Below are positions 1 through 12,650 of a stretch of DNA of 64,000 nucleotides, piece by piece (positions within the stretch are counted from its first letter, which is position 1; every line of letters begins with the position of its first letter). Location: positions 2,480,501-2,544,500 of the forward strand of contig JANTQA010000051.1 in assembly GCA_027625915.1 (NCBI GenBank), read 5' to 3'. This DNA is from Anaeramoeba flamelloides (taxonomy: Eukaryota; Metamonada; Anaeramoebidae). The position numbers were made by a program, and so were the translations under genes. The notes under the pieces are model-generated. The model made no database searches, had not been told where the DNA came from, and saw only the letters and a list, made by a program, of their open reading frames with translations.

Positions 1-1004
1 TATTTTCGAATTTAAATTCGGTTTTGTATATAAAAACTGGTATATTTTAGTTTATTTTACATATTTCAGGAATATACGTGAATTAATCCAAGAATTTAAC
101 TAATTTAACGTTGTTCTTTTATAATTATATATTTCTAATCCATATGTTAATTAGTTTAATACAAAAGATTTAAGTGGTCTAATTTTCAAATTATTGTTAA
201 TAAATTATTATTAAATAATTGTTTATAATTATTATTACGTTTCTTTTGCCTTTTTCAGATCATATACTAAATGTGAAATTGTTATCCAAGAAAATTCCTA
301 AATATTTAATCTTTTGATAAATCTTGTGAAATTTCTGTTTTGTCTTTATTGGGTTTTAATCCAAATTGAGTTATTATTTCATATATTAATATTAAATTTT
401 TGATTTATGTGATTTATATTTCCTTTTATAATTAAAATTAAATCATCTGCAAACATTTGACAATGATTTGTTGTTGGTATTATTTTTAATAAAAAAAATA
501 TTAAATAAGAACAATTATTATAGGTGATATTGTATCACCTTGGAATATATCAAGCCCGAACCTTGATAATATTTTAATAAAAAAGTTTTGAATAATTTTA
601 TTTAAAATAAATTTTTTTATTCTTTTTCTAATTATTTTAAAACTAATTGAATCAAAAAATTTAGCTATATCAATCATTATAATAAATCTTTTATGATTTT
701 TTGATTTTTTGATTTTATATGATTATACGTATTTTTGAAATTTAATACAGCAATTCGAGTATCAAATTTTTTCCGAAAATCAAATTGTGATTTATGAATA
801 AAAATTCAACAAGTCTCAATTAATTTATATGGCTTTTTAGGAAATAATCATGGTAAAGTTTGGTTTATAAATATTGACTTATCATTCAAATCTACTTCTT
901 CATCCCCTTGGTTATGGATAAATAGAATTGACCTTTTTTTGATATATTCAATTATTTTATATGTGGGTTTGTTTAATCATTTTTTAAATATAGTTTGAAT
1001 TGTA
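1..1004 (-). mobile_element. Decayed LINE (non-LTR) reverse transcriptase, copy 1
   Basis: Read on the minus strand, this stretch gives the ordered core motifs of a LINE reverse transcriptase, spread over several frames and broken by stops. In order they are: a block reading IDIAKFFDSI near 640-690, QGDTISP near 523-543, the catalytic FADD box near 440-460, and a KIKYLGIFLDN block near 285-310. Sequence at 1-60 matches, in reverse, 26.06-26.12 kb in another copy, so the element runs off the left edge. It is a dead remnant. The clade is unresolved; the other copies carry an L1/TRE-type C-terminal zinc knuckle. It probably lies in an upstream dymeclin intron, because that gene's N-terminal third is not found between here and 2.5 kb. 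Confidence 0.75.
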
Positions 1005-1540
1005 AACTAAAATTCAAAATTTTCCACACAGCTAAAACATTCCAAACAATCACAATAATACAATTTCATTGAAATTGGAGATAATTTTTATTTTTGTAAA
1101 ATATGAAAATCATTTTTTCATCTTTTAGTTTTTCTTTTCATTTCATTGTTTGAATTACGTAATTTGTTTCGTTGGATCAAAATTTTTTTTCAACCCTCGA
1201 TATTAGATTAAAGTTGAGTTGTTCAAAATAGAAGAACTCAAATAAAATTAGTTGGTAGTATCTAACCATTTGATCGATCAATATTCCTAATAGAATTTCA
1301 ACATATTTACCAATGTATTTTTTTGTTTTGCTCTCTCCAAAATTTTTAACACACTCATGATTTATTTGTATTGATAATTATTTATTTATTGTTTTGTGAG
1401 TATTGTAATTTATAAAAAAGTGTTAAAGTTTCAATTAGTGAATGGTTCTAATTTGATAAATCTTCTTGAATTGATTAAATAAGTTTTTTTTTCACAAATC
1501 GAATTTTGATGTGTTAAAAATTTTGAATTGGGGTTTAGTT
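1005..1540. mobile_element. Tc1/mariner-type MITE, family A, copy 1
   Basis: A 536-bp non-coding element related to copies at 4.78, 23.73 and 58.20 kb. The ends are inverted: the left begins AACTAAAATTCAAAATTTT and the right, reverse-complemented, begins AACTAAACCCCAATTC and continues AAAATTTTTAACACA. This CAAAATTTTTGGACACA-like end is typical of Tc1/mariner transposons. An internal repeat of the end motif sits near 1336-1356. No transposase is visible. Confidence 0.7.
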
Positions 1541-2512
1541 AAAAAACTTTTATAATTTTTGTAATTTATTGAATTGAAGTTTAAAACAAATATTTTATAT
1601 TTTGGAAGAATATTCAAATAATTTATTTTGTAAAAAGGGGTGTTCAAAAACTATTTTATAAAAAAATGATAATAATCTTCAAAAATAAGATAATTTTGAG
1701 GGAAAAAACTTTTTTGTCAAAAGTACCCAAATTATATATATCAAATTTGAAACAAAATAATTTATTTTTTATACTAATACCAAATATATATATATATATA
1801 TATATCATTAAAGATTCCGAACATATTCAATGAAAATGACCGGACGATAAAAAAAAAACTCATAAAATCTTGAAATGTAAATTTAAAAAAATCATTACGT
1901 CTCGAATAACATTAAAAATTATAAGATTTTTTATTTTATTAATAATAAAGTATTCATTATCTTTATACTAATAAATTCAAATAAATGTCTCAAAATTTTT
2001 TGCTTCATTTTTCATTTTAAATCTTTTTTAATCATTTTGAATTTAGCATTCTATACATTTAAATGTTGAAAAACTTTGTAAAATTAGTTGTTCCTTCAAA
2101 ATATTCTTACTCTGGAGTTGTTTTAAAAGTTGAGACCCTAGATTACAAAAATGGAAATTGAACTAAAAATTTCATAACATCAATTTGAATTTATCAGTAA
2201 TCCCAATCAAATAATATTAAAATTTTTAAATTTTTTAATAAATTTTCTAAATCAAAATTTAGGAATTCTCTATGGTAACTTTGTGTTGTTTTTCTTTCAG
2301 AAATATTAAGAAAATAAAAATTATAAAATTGACAACATAAAATGTACAAATATTATAAAAATACTAAATGAAGATAATTCAATTTTATTAAACCAATAAA
2401 CCAATAATATTTTTAATTTCTTAATTCTTACATCGTATATTGGAATTGTCCAATAAAAAGTATTTCATTGCATATTTTTTTTATTTTTCCAAAATAATAA
2501 TTTTTAATTATA
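1541..2512. other. Non-coding stretch before the dymeclin exon
   Basis: AT-rich sequence with a (TA)n tract at about 1784-1804. I see no coding exon, although one or more dymeclin 5' exons are expected upstream. A possible splice acceptor (a T-rich tract ending in TTTCAG) lies near 2300 but is followed by no recognisable protein. Confidence 0.4.
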
Positions 2513-5500
2513 ATGATATTTTCATATCTACATCAACGACCATTCGATAATCTAAATATAGGGGGTTCATTTCGGCGTTCTAAGAAAAAACCCGATTATA
2601 TCCATACCGGAAATAATCATTTAAGTGGTTTAAGCCTTTCGTTTTTATTATCATTATTACAGCTTCGGCCGATAACAAGAAATGCGTTATTTCTTAACTA
2701 TGTAATGAACAATATTCAGCAAAAAAAAGTATCCACGGAATTTTGTTCCTTTATTGCAGATTTAGTACCGATCAATAGCAAAATGATTATCAATGAAGAA
2801 TTAAATTTCAATATGAAAATTTTTTTTGATTATTTTGAAGAAACAAATAATATGGATTATCAGATTACTCTATTGTTCTACCATACAATTAATAAAAATT
2901 TGAATTGTTTAGAATTTTTTATCACAAACAAAAAGCAAATGCCAAATTTTATATTAACTCTTATTCGATCCATTTATGATCAATCATTCAATGAAAAAAT
3001 AAACAATAAAAATTACCAGCAAGTTATTGATCGTTCCATTTATTTATTGCTTTCAATTCTATTTATTTTAGCTAAGCAAGAGAAATTCTGTACTTTTGTA
3101 TTTTCTGTTGAAGTTTCAAATTTGACCTGGTTAAAAAATTTATCAGTTATTGAAGAATCAATTGGTAATATAATCATTTTGGTGATATGTGCGCTAATAC
3201 AAGTTTATATCGCCAAATCTTATCAACCTCAAAAATTAAAATTATGTTTTGGGATTTTACATCATTTCTCATCTTTTATCCAGTAAGTCAATTTTTTTTT
3301 TTTAATTTTCTTATTTTTTTATTATTTTTTTTTTTTTTAATTCTCTTAATTTTTTGTTATTTTTTTTTTTTTTTTTGAGCTGTGTATCTCTATATGTTAT
3401 TAATTTTTCTATATTAATTCAAAACATTTTTTTTTTTTATTTATTTACGCGATTATTAACAATGAATCCAATAATTATGTATTGTAATTTTATATTTACC
3501 TTGAATTGAATAAAAACAGATATTCAAAAAAATAACTTGAATCCAGAACATCAAATTTGAAAAGTAAAACAATCGACAAACCTTGTTATTGATAATAGTT
3601 GGAAGAGATTCTTGAGAAAAATACAAAACTTTCTTAAAACTTATTTTTTTTTTTTTTTTTTTGTCATTCTTTTCACAAATTGGTTTAATTTGTCAAGGTA
3701 AACTTTAAAATAATAAAACAAAATAATCAAGAGATTAGAAGAGCTTTCATTTTAAAAAATCAAAAAGAATCCATAATATTTTCATTACTTTTTAAAAAAG
3801 TAAATCACATAAGCCCGAATCTCAAATTTGTATAACTTTTCTAATTTTTTTTTCTCACGGTTCAATTCACTAAGTTTGACTTTTTACTAATTCTAAATTA
3901 GTAATCAAAAGTGTATTCAAAATGATAAACTTTGAAATTATCTTCAAATAGAAGATTCTAGGTTTCTGTGATTTCTATGATTTCTGTCATTTGAAATTAA
4001 AAATATATTGATTTTCTATTAAGACTTTTTATGGTGGTAAAATTTTTATTTCTGCAATTAATAAAATACATTTTTTTTAATCAAATATATAGTAGGTAAA
4101 AAAAATATCTGACAAGATTTTTAATTGTGAATATTAGTAAAATCGTGGTGTACTTTCTTTTATTTTCAATCAAATCCTTTTTATAACTATCCAATTTTTT
4201 TTATGAGCCTAGTAATAAACCCACCTAAAGTTCATTAAAACGGGGTGTATATTACATACTCAAGTAATTGTTTGATAGAATAAGTAGATCAACTTTTTTT
4301 GAAAAACAATCTGGTTTTATAGAGGTTTGCTAGAGTTTTGAAAATGATAATTTTTATTCTTGTTTTTTGATTGGTTGTGTAAATAGTGTTTTAAATAAGT
4401 GTAATTTCATTAATCATCATTCTAATAAGTGGATGGGTTATAATTTTAAAAGTTTTATTCTTAAAAAACAAGGATTTGATTTTAAATAAAAAAAAAAATA
4501 CACAGCACTTTTACTAATATTCACAATTAAAAATCTTGTACAGGTATTTTTTTCATGTCAGGTATTTTTTTCACTGCTTTACTTGTTTATTACGAAAAAA
4601 AGAAAATTAATTGTCAATTTTTTTGGGTGGGTTAAGAAGATTTGATTTAAATTCAGATATAAAAGTCTTGGATCTTTGAAAAAAAATGATTTACTCAAGC
4701 AAAATAAAGTTTTAAAGTGAAACCTTCCAGTACATCTATTTTTTATACCTAAGTACTAAACAGAAAGAATACAAATAAACTAAAATTCAAAAGTTTTTCG
4801 CTTAATTAGAACAGCTAAAAGAATTACAATAATGCAATTTCATTCGAATTGGAAATAATTTTGCTTTATGTTAAATATGAAAATCATTGTTTCGTCTTTT
4901 TGTTTTTTATTTACGTTTCATTTTTTGAATTACGGAGCCTGTTCCTTTCGATCGGAATTTTTTTTCGAACGGTTGATTGATATTCTGTTAAAGTTGGGTT
5001 TTTCAAAACCGAAGAACTCAAAAAAAATTTGTCAAATAGTGTCTAACCATTTGGTTGATCAATAATCTTTAATAGAAATTCAATAAATTTACCAATGCAT
5101 TTTTTTTTTTTTTTTTTTTGTTCTCTCCAAAATTTTTAACAGAATGATAATTTATTAATATTGATAATTATTTATTTTTTTTGTTTTGTGGGTATTTTAA
5201 TTTATAAAAAAGTATAAACATTTCAATTAGTGAATGACTATAATTTTGTATTTCTTCAAAAATTGATTAAATAAGATTTTTTTTTTCAAAAATAGAATTT
5301 TGGTGTGTTAAAAATTTTGAATTGGGGTTTAGTTTAAAATGGTTCCTTTAATAAAAAAATATTTATCAGTTTCGTTACATTGTAGATTACAAATGTTAAA
5401 ACTATTAAAATTTAAATTTAAAGCTTGAAAAAAAAACAGAAAAAAATATTTAACGATCGTGTAATTATTTTTAATTTAATTTTAAATGGTAAACCCAATG

Positions 5501-6696
5501 ATTGGTAATTATCAGATTATTATTTATTCAGACTATATTATTGAAACTAGCCTATTTAGTAAATTTTAAGAAAAAAATTAAAATTTAATTTCAAATTTCT
5601 CTTAATAATTAAACAAAAAATGCCAAGAAAATTATCATGTTTAATTGGTGATAAAAATTAAAGTTCATCTAGGTTAATTTAATTTTCTTATCTATTCAAT
5701 TTTTTTCTTTTTTATTTGTTTAAAAAAAAAAAAATTAGAGATTTATCAATTGAAGTTTCGGAAAGAATAATCAAAATTTTTCAAATTTTATCAAGCCAAC
5801 TTCTTCAATTTTTGGAATTAAAACCTGAGGAACTGGATGAAAACCAAATTACTATCAACGAAGAATCCAGTATACCAATCAAAACGAAAGCGAAGTCAAA
5901 GACGAAATCAAAGACGAAATCAAAAAAAAAATTAAAAAAAAAATCAAAAAAAAAAAAAAAAAAAAACATGCAATCTAAAAAAAAAATACAACCAAAAATT
6001 AAACAAGGGGATTACAAATTTTGTGAATCTGTTTCATGGGGCTGGACTAACACAGAAACCATTTACCCGCCACCGAGTGTTATGAAGAGACCAAATAGAT
6101 TAAAACCTCTTTATTTAAAAAATCACTTTGCTCATTTTTATAAAGATCTTACTCATGAAATACAATTTTGTACGAATTTATTGGTCTATTTGTTGGATAT
6201 TATTAATAATAATTTACTTTTCAGATTATCCAAAAATCCACAGTTTATTCATATTTTATTAAAAAATGAATTAAAATTTAGATTGTTTTTACATCACCCT
6301 AGGTTGTGGAAATATATTTCAAATATCCAAAAAATAATAAAATATTTTCAAAGGGTAATCAAAAAACAGCAACAGCAACAGCAACAACAGCAGCAGCAGC
6401 AGAAGCAACAGCAAGAACATAATCAAAAACAGACGCTGCAGTTACAAAAACATACACAGCAGCAAGTTGAAGAAAAGACTTTATCAGATGAAGCTTTAAT
6501 TCAAATTATTAAAAAATTTGCTACCCTAATTAATTTTGAAGAACTTGGAATAACTGTTTCCCCAAAAAAATCTTTGAAGTACATTGAAGATCGTTCAAAT
6601 TCTAAAAAATATTTTTTAATTTTAACCTGGTTTTTTATCTTTAAATATTCAGGTATTTATTTTGATAAACATATTTTACGAGTTCTCCGATATTAA
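2513..6696 (+). CDS. Dymeclin (DYM), C-terminal two thirds, two exons
   Basis: Dymeclin is a conserved Golgi-associated protein of membrane traffic. Exon A runs to 3282 (donor GTAAGT at 3283) and exon B is 5739-6696; the phase-2 join gives FSSFIQDLSIEVSERIIKIF. The order of conserved blocks follows animal dymeclin: a helix resembling QATLLLYTLLHQNSN (here QITLLFYHTINKNLN), NLTWL, IGNIIILVI, then in exon B LLDIINNNLLFRLSKNPQF, LFLHHPRLW and a C-terminal KYIEDRSNSKKYFLILTWFF ending soon after. The first 230 or so residues of the family are missing and should lie in exons upstream of 2513 or off the window; ATG 2513 need not be the true start, and an acceptor ending TATAG near 2560 is possible. 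Exon B carries a Lys-rich insert (about 5880-5970) and a poly-Gln tract (about 6365-6420) not expected in the family. The annotated intron is 2,456 bp. Confidence 0.85.
4091..4576. mobile_element. MITE family B, copy 1
   Basis: A 486-bp element with inverted ends of about 50-60 bp: the left contains ACAAGATTTTTAATTGTGAA and the right its complement (TTCACAATTAAAAATCTTGT). The right end has two tandem copies of a GAAAAAAATACCTG motif, the left has one. The interior matches the copy at 9.3-9.8 kb in reverse orientation. Non-coding. Confidence 0.75.
4778..5334. mobile_element. Tc1/mariner-type MITE, family A, copy 2
   Basis: Same orientation as copy 1, with the same ends (AAACTAAAATTC at left, ATTGGGGTTTAGTT at right) and many shared interior blocks such as AACTCAAA and GATAATTATTTATT. 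The copies have diverged by indels and substitutions, so they are not recent. Confidence 0.7.
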
Positions 6697-9310
6697 AAAT
6701 ATTTTTTACCAATTTGATAATTCTTTATTTTTAAGAGTGATATAATTATCATTATAATATTTTTTTTAAAATGTGTATTGATTTTTTTTAAATGAATAAT
6801 ATTAATTATCATAATAATAATAAAATAATAGAAATTAATTTATAAAAAATTTTTTTTTCTTATCCATAAAATAATTTATTTTTATAAAATGTTGATGGTT
6901 TAAAAGAAAAAAAAAAGTTTTGAAAATACAGAATTTTATTCAAGTTTATTTTGAGAGGGGTGTTCTTTCTTGTTTGGTAGAAATAAAGAAGCTTTTCTTT
7001 GTAAAATACATACCTTCTTAGTCCTATTTTCTTGGTTAAATACTTTTATTAAACTCTAGATTCGGGTACATTTCTAGATTCAAACATAATTTAATAAAGG
7101 GTTTGATTTTATCTTTTTCGAATTTCCATAAAGTTTAAACCCCTAACGATATTACTTAGAATTGGGATAATTGAGAAGATTAGAATATTAATAAAAATTG
7201 TGATATTTGTACAAATTCCAATACTTTTCAAAATATCTTCATAAATGCACGAATATCATGATAAAACGTATATATCAGATATAATAGTTGACGTGTTTTT
7301 GGGCTAATTGAGTAATATTTTTAAAAGGTTAGTTTTTGTTAGGTTCAAAAAAAAAAGTATGTTAAAAAAAAATATTTTTTGAAAAAACAGCAAAAAAAAC
7401 TAATCAAGAAAAAATAAGATAGTGATTTCTTATTGTATTGTCATTTGATTTGGTTGAACACTGATCAATCTTATCGATCAAGATTAATAAAAACAAAAGA
7501 TAAAAAAAAAATTGATTCTAGGTCTTTTGTATTATTAATTGTTATAAAGAAAAAGATACGAAAACAAATTACCCTTCATAGATTCTTTACAGAATTTATC
7601 TTTTAATTAAATCATTTTTTTTCTGCTAGAAAAGCAGAAAGGGGTTGGGTAGCTTTTCAAAAGATTTTCCAACATCCAATATACTTGATACACAATTCTT
7701 AGTTCTTAAGATTGTTCGGGATGTTTGTTCTCTTCTTTAGTTTTCTTCTTCTTTTATCTATACTTTAAAAAACATTCAACACTGGTTAAAGGTATTTATT
7801 TAACTTTTAACTCATAAGAATCAAAATTTCTCTTTCTTCTGTTAATAGTTTGACTTACCAAAGGTAATTATCACATGGAAAAAAAAAAAAAAAATCTATT
7901 TTATATTCAAGTAAATTTTCAAAATGGGTTATTATTTCTTTGATCGTAATATTTAAAGAGGAACTTACTAGTGTAAAAAATATCATAATCAAAGGAAAAA
8001 AGTTTTATAAAGTAAAACAAATAATTTTACTTTTTTAGTGTTTTTTAAGAGAATCTATATTTTCGAATAATTGATATTATATACTTTTTCAGATGAAAAA
8101 TGGCTTCATTGTGATTATATACAATCATCTTGAATATTTTAACAATATCATAATAATCCATAATGTTTTGAAATAGTTTAATAAATGCCAAAATTTAATA
8201 AAATCTTCAAAAAATAAAAATTTTATTATTCCATTCTCATTAGGGTATTTTTATTATTTAAAAAAAGTAATTAAGGGATCAGTCTTCTACAACAGCAAGG
8301 CAAAAGTTTAAAATATATTTATAGCGGTATTATTCTCTTCTTACAAATTGGGTATATACCAAGTGTCAAAAAAATTCTGATTGACTAAGTAAATCATAAA
8401 AGAACAATAGTTTAATGAGATCAATTTTTTTTCCTTTTTTTCTGAAAAGGAAAAGAATTAAATTCATTTAATTCCTCACATTATAACAGGTTTTAAGACA
8501 TTTATTGTCATTTTTATTATTATTATACAACAAAAAGTCTTTTTTATCAATAATATTAATATAAAGTTATTTTTTCTTTTTTGAGATAAAAATTTTTGTT
8601 AACCAAAAAAAAAAAAAAAAATGATATATTTGACCTATTTAAAAATATTTGTATCGTTTTTTTAAGAATGATAGTTATATAAATCTTAAAATTTTAAAAT
8701 AATTTAAATTTTTATCAAGAATATATGTTTTTGTTTTAATATGAAATTCGATTTTCCAAAATAAAATTTTCTTGAAGATATTTGGCAATTAGATTAATTT
8801 AATCCTCAAAAATCAAAATCAATTTTTTTTTCTGCCAAAAATGATTTGAGTTGTTCTTAAGATTCTTTTGAATGAGACCATAGAATTTGTTAAAAAAATT
8901 TTCAAAATTGAAACTTTTTTTTCAATTTTTTTTCATTTTTTAAAAAACCAGAAAACGATTATTTTTAAAACATTAAAAAAAAAAATTGTTTTATAAATAG
9001 ATCTATATTTAATTGGCAAACCGTGGTTAGTCTTTTACTAAATATTCATTTATTACATCACCAAATCTTCAATTATTTTTATTGACTAAGATTTGAATTG
9101 AAATATTAATCAAAGAAAAATAAACACCAATTAAAAAAATTGCTTTCGAAATCAATACTTGACAATATAAAACAAAAAATATGTTTTACCATTTTCAAGA
9201 ATTTACTTAATTCTTGTACAAAATAATAGGTTTTTTTTTTTTTCATTATATATTGGAAACATGTGAATTTCAAATTTCAAAAAAGAGACTCAAATTAATA
9301 AATTGTTTAA
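6697..9310. other. Intergenic stretch, no firm gene
   Basis: Low-complexity AT-rich DNA between dymeclin and a family B MITE. One short piece of higher GC content at about 7,620-7,741 looks exon-like on the plus strand: a T-rich tract ending CTGCTAG is followed by about 38 codons without a stop, ending at TAG. The reverse strand is also partly open, and no family is recognised. Otherwise I see nothing. Confidence 0.3.
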
Positions 9311-9812
9311 AGTAGTGAACAAAATGCCCAAATCGAAAAAAATACCTGTGAAAGCTTTTTAATTGTGAATATTAGGAAAAATGTTGTATAATTTTATTTA
9401 TTTACAATCAAATCCTTATTTTTAGAAATCAAACTTTTCCAATTATAACCCACACACTTAGTAGAATGATAATTAATGAAAGTACACTTGTTCAAAACAC
9501 CATTCAATCAATCAATCAAAAAACAAGAATAAAAATTATCATTTTCTAAACTCTAATAAATTCTATAAACCCAGATTGTTTTTCAAAAAAAGTTGATCTA
9601 CTTCATCTATCAAACAATTACTCGAGTATTTTAGAGAGCCCTTAATTTGATGAAATTTAGGTGGGTTTATTACGAGGTTCATAAAAAATTGTTTATTTAT
9701 AATAAGTATTTGTATGAAAATAAATGAAATTTACACCACGATTTTCTAAATATTCACAATTTAAAAATCTTGTCAGGGATTTTTTACATGTCTGGTATTT
9801 TTTTCCCTACTA
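9311..9812. mobile_element. MITE family B, copy 2 (inverted relative to copy 1)
   Basis: About 500 bp, the reverse complement of the 4.1-4.6 kb element over nearly its whole length. For example AACAAGAATAAAAATTATCA at about 9,523 is the complement of TGATAATTTTTATTCTTGTT at about 4,347. Ends read AGTAGTGAA at left and CCCTACT at right. Non-coding. Confidence 0.75.
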
Positions 9813-10600
9813 TAAATGATGTTAACTCATCCGTTTCAGAAGTCGAAACACAATTTACAATAAAATTTTTTCCTAATCTCCACAAATTTCATTTTATTTT
9901 TAAAAAATAACTACTCCCTTAATGAAATTTTGATTTCAAAGTTTTGAAATCATATAAAATTCAAAAAAAATTTTTTTTCAGTAATTTTCTCAAAATTAAA
10001 TTTTCGAAAAATGACCATATCGACTAGTTTCCAAAAAAAAATAATAAAAATAGTGATTCTTGAGATAAAAACAGAAAAAAGAAGAAGAAAAAAAAAGGAG
10101 TGGATAAACGTTATTTTTATTGAAATTATTTATTACACATTAATTGATAAAGAATTTCATAAAAAAATATCTTTTCAAAAAAATTAAGATAGAATGAAAA
10201 ATAATAATTATTAAAACCAAGTGTTCATTTCTTTAACTTGGTAATAACCAATAAATAAATAAATAAATAAATAAATGATAAATTAATAGATAACTAATAA
10301 TAAAAAAAAAATGTTTTGGATTTCTTGGTTTTTTGATTTAAAAAAAATCGAGAATTCATCCAAAATTTAAAAATTACTTTTTTAATCAAAAAGATAAAGT
10401 AATTAATAATCAATAAATTAAATTAAGAAAATATAAAAGAAATAAATTATTAAAAATAAGAACATGGAGATATCGAAAAAAATGGAAAGAAGGGAAAAAA
10501 ATCGAATGAAGGAAAGAAAGAATAAAGGAAGAAAAGAAATGATAAGTCTAATATAATATTTAAAAGATGAGTAAAAAAAGAAAAAGCAGGAAGAACTGTT
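9813..10600. other. Intergenic / 3' flank of the Myb gene
   Basis: AT-rich, with an (AATA)n microsatellite near 10,248-10,276 and purine-rich filler at 10,440-10,590 just beyond the Myb stop codon, probably the 3' UTR. No gene seen. Confidence 0.4.
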
Positions 10601-12650
10601 TTAATCAAAATATTCACAATTTTGGAATAAATCCCAAGAATTTATATCAGACATTGTGGAATTGTTGAGATTATTATTATTATTCCATAAACATTCATCA
10701 ATTGACAATGGGCTAGCGTTGGTGTTGGTGTTGGTGCTGGTATTTGTATTTAAATTAGGACAAAAATTTTGAAAATCATTTGAAATAGAATTTTCTAGAA
10801 AGGTTAATTTGGGACTATTTTTAAATTCTTGATCGTAATTTTGCACATTTGCTGAATTGTCATTGACTAAATTATTTGAATTATTAACATTAAGATTAAA
10901 ATTAAAATTATTATTAATGTTGTTGCTATAAAGATAATAAATTTGGTTTGTTGATAATTTCAGGTTCTCAATATTAGTAATATTTTCATGGCTAGGGCTA
11001 CAATTATTGTTGATGGTGCTGCTGCTGCTGCTGTTGCTTTCAATTGGGAAAAATATATTTGGCTCATTTTTGATGGGTCGAGGATCTGTTTTAATTTCGG
11101 ATTTTTGGAAATCAATTGCATCAATTAATTGGAATTCTTCAGTTAATGGTGTTGGTTTGTTGAATTGTGATTTTTCGTTTTCATTTTCATTTTCAATTTC
11201 AATTTCTTTGAGTTTGTGAGGAAATTCCTCTTTTTCTTTTTGTGGGTTTCTTCGATTTTTGATCACAATCCTGTATCTTTTTTTTCTTGATCGATTTTTT
11301 TTCCTATTATTTGTTTTTTTGGATCCTTTTGAATTTGTTGAAGTTGCTCTTGTGTTTGTGCTTGTGTTCCTGTGACTGTTTGTATTTGAATTCCTATTAT
11401 TGTTCTTGTTTTTTAAAAGTCTTCGCTTTTTGTCTTTTTGTGATCTTGTTGTAACCTGTGTTTTCTTTAAATCGTCTTTGTTTTGTTCTTTGTTCAAAGT
11501 TCTTTTTCTTGTCGAAAAGGGTGGGTAATATTGTGTATTAGATTTCTTTTTCTTTTTCCTGCGTGTGAGCTTTTTTAAGTCCGATCTTGCAACTCTCTTC
11601 CCAGAGATAATTGGTTTTTCCTTTTGTTTTTGTTCCTTGAGAACTTTTGGATAGAGAACAGAATACCAATGGTTCTTTAGCATGTTGTCTGGTCTCCCTG
11701 GGAAAAGCGCCGACAATTTGCACCATTTGTTCCCAATTTCCGCAATTTTCTCGATTAAAATCCGATCCTCTTCCTCTGTAATTGGAGAGCGATCAATTTC
11801 AGGATCTAATTGGTTTCTCCATCTTTCTCGGCACTGCTTCGAATTCCTTCCGGGTACTAGCGTAGCAATGTTATTCCATAAGGAATCAGAATTTCCTAGT
11901 TTCTTAACAGCACTAACCAATAATTTGTCTTCCTATTTTGTGTTTGTGAGTTTGGTTTGGTTGGTTTTGTTTTGTTTTGTTTTGGGGTTAGTTTTGGAGT
12001 TTTTTTTGTTTTGTTTTGTTTTGGGAAAAATAAATAGAAAGATTGAATAAATTTTAAATTAATTGTTCTTAATTTTTAATTTCAACAAATTTTTGAAAAG
12101 AAACAGTATGAACAAAGAACTTACAACTTCATTCCAAGGGCCTTTTTTAGATTTTATTTGGAACATCTTTTGGGAGAGTTGAGTGGTTAGATTTTAATTT
12201 GAAAACAAAAAAAAGAAGAAAAAAAATTTCATTAGCAATTCAGAAAAAAGATACAAAATTTTTGTTTAAAAAAAAAAAAAGATCAAAATTTTATACATTT
12301 CGATAACGAATCAAGCAATCAGCTTTATCAAATTTGGGGAATTCACCAGCAATTTTGTCCCAATTCTTTTCATCATAAATCTCTACCATCTTGATTAATT
12401 TGGTATCCTTTTGGTTATTAATAGAATTGTTGTTTGAATTTCGAAAGAACAAAAGTAGAAAAAAAAATTTTATTTTTGGAAAGTTTAAAATTTGTTAATG
12501 TCTCTGATCTGTTTAGTAGTTGGAAACAATTGTTTTGAAGGAAATATTCTTACAGATTGAGAATCCCAAAGATCTGTTCGTTCAACTTGCTCTTTTAGCA
12601 TTTCTTCAAAAAGAATGGTTGATTTGAGTTGTTTTTGTGTTTCATTGTTC
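10601..12650 (-). CDS. Three-repeat Myb (3R-MYB) DNA-binding protein
   Basis: A nuclear transcription factor by family. Four exons are supported, all joined in phase: 12554-12650 (N-terminal, enters mid-codon from an unseen upstream exon), 12297-12407 (37 codons), 12125-12166 (14 codons) and 10601-11932 (443 codons plus stop). The second exon is repeat R1 (EKNWDKIAGEF, CLIRYRN; its first and third tryptophans are replaced). R2 starts in the 42-bp exon and continues in the last (GPWNEVEDKLL, LWNNIATLVPGRN, QCRERWRNQLDP). R3 follows (PITEEEDRILIEKI, NKWCKLSALFPGR, NHWYSVL), its first tryptophan replaced by isoleucine. Then come a Lys/Arg-rich segment, likely nuclear localising, and an Asn/Ser/Thr-rich tail as in activation regions. 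The donor after R2 start is GTAAGT. The first exon and start codon are not found. Confidence 0.88.

Larger units (their letters stand above)
3283..5738 (+). other. Dymeclin intron packed with two MITEs
   Basis: Intron between the two dymeclin exons, from GTAAGT to an acceptor reading ATTAG. It holds a family B MITE (4091-4576) and a family A MITE (4778-5334), which together make up nearly half of it. The rest is T-rich or A-rich filler. A 65-residue open frame at 4868-5065 is inside the family A MITE and is not treated as a gene. Confidence 0.75.
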
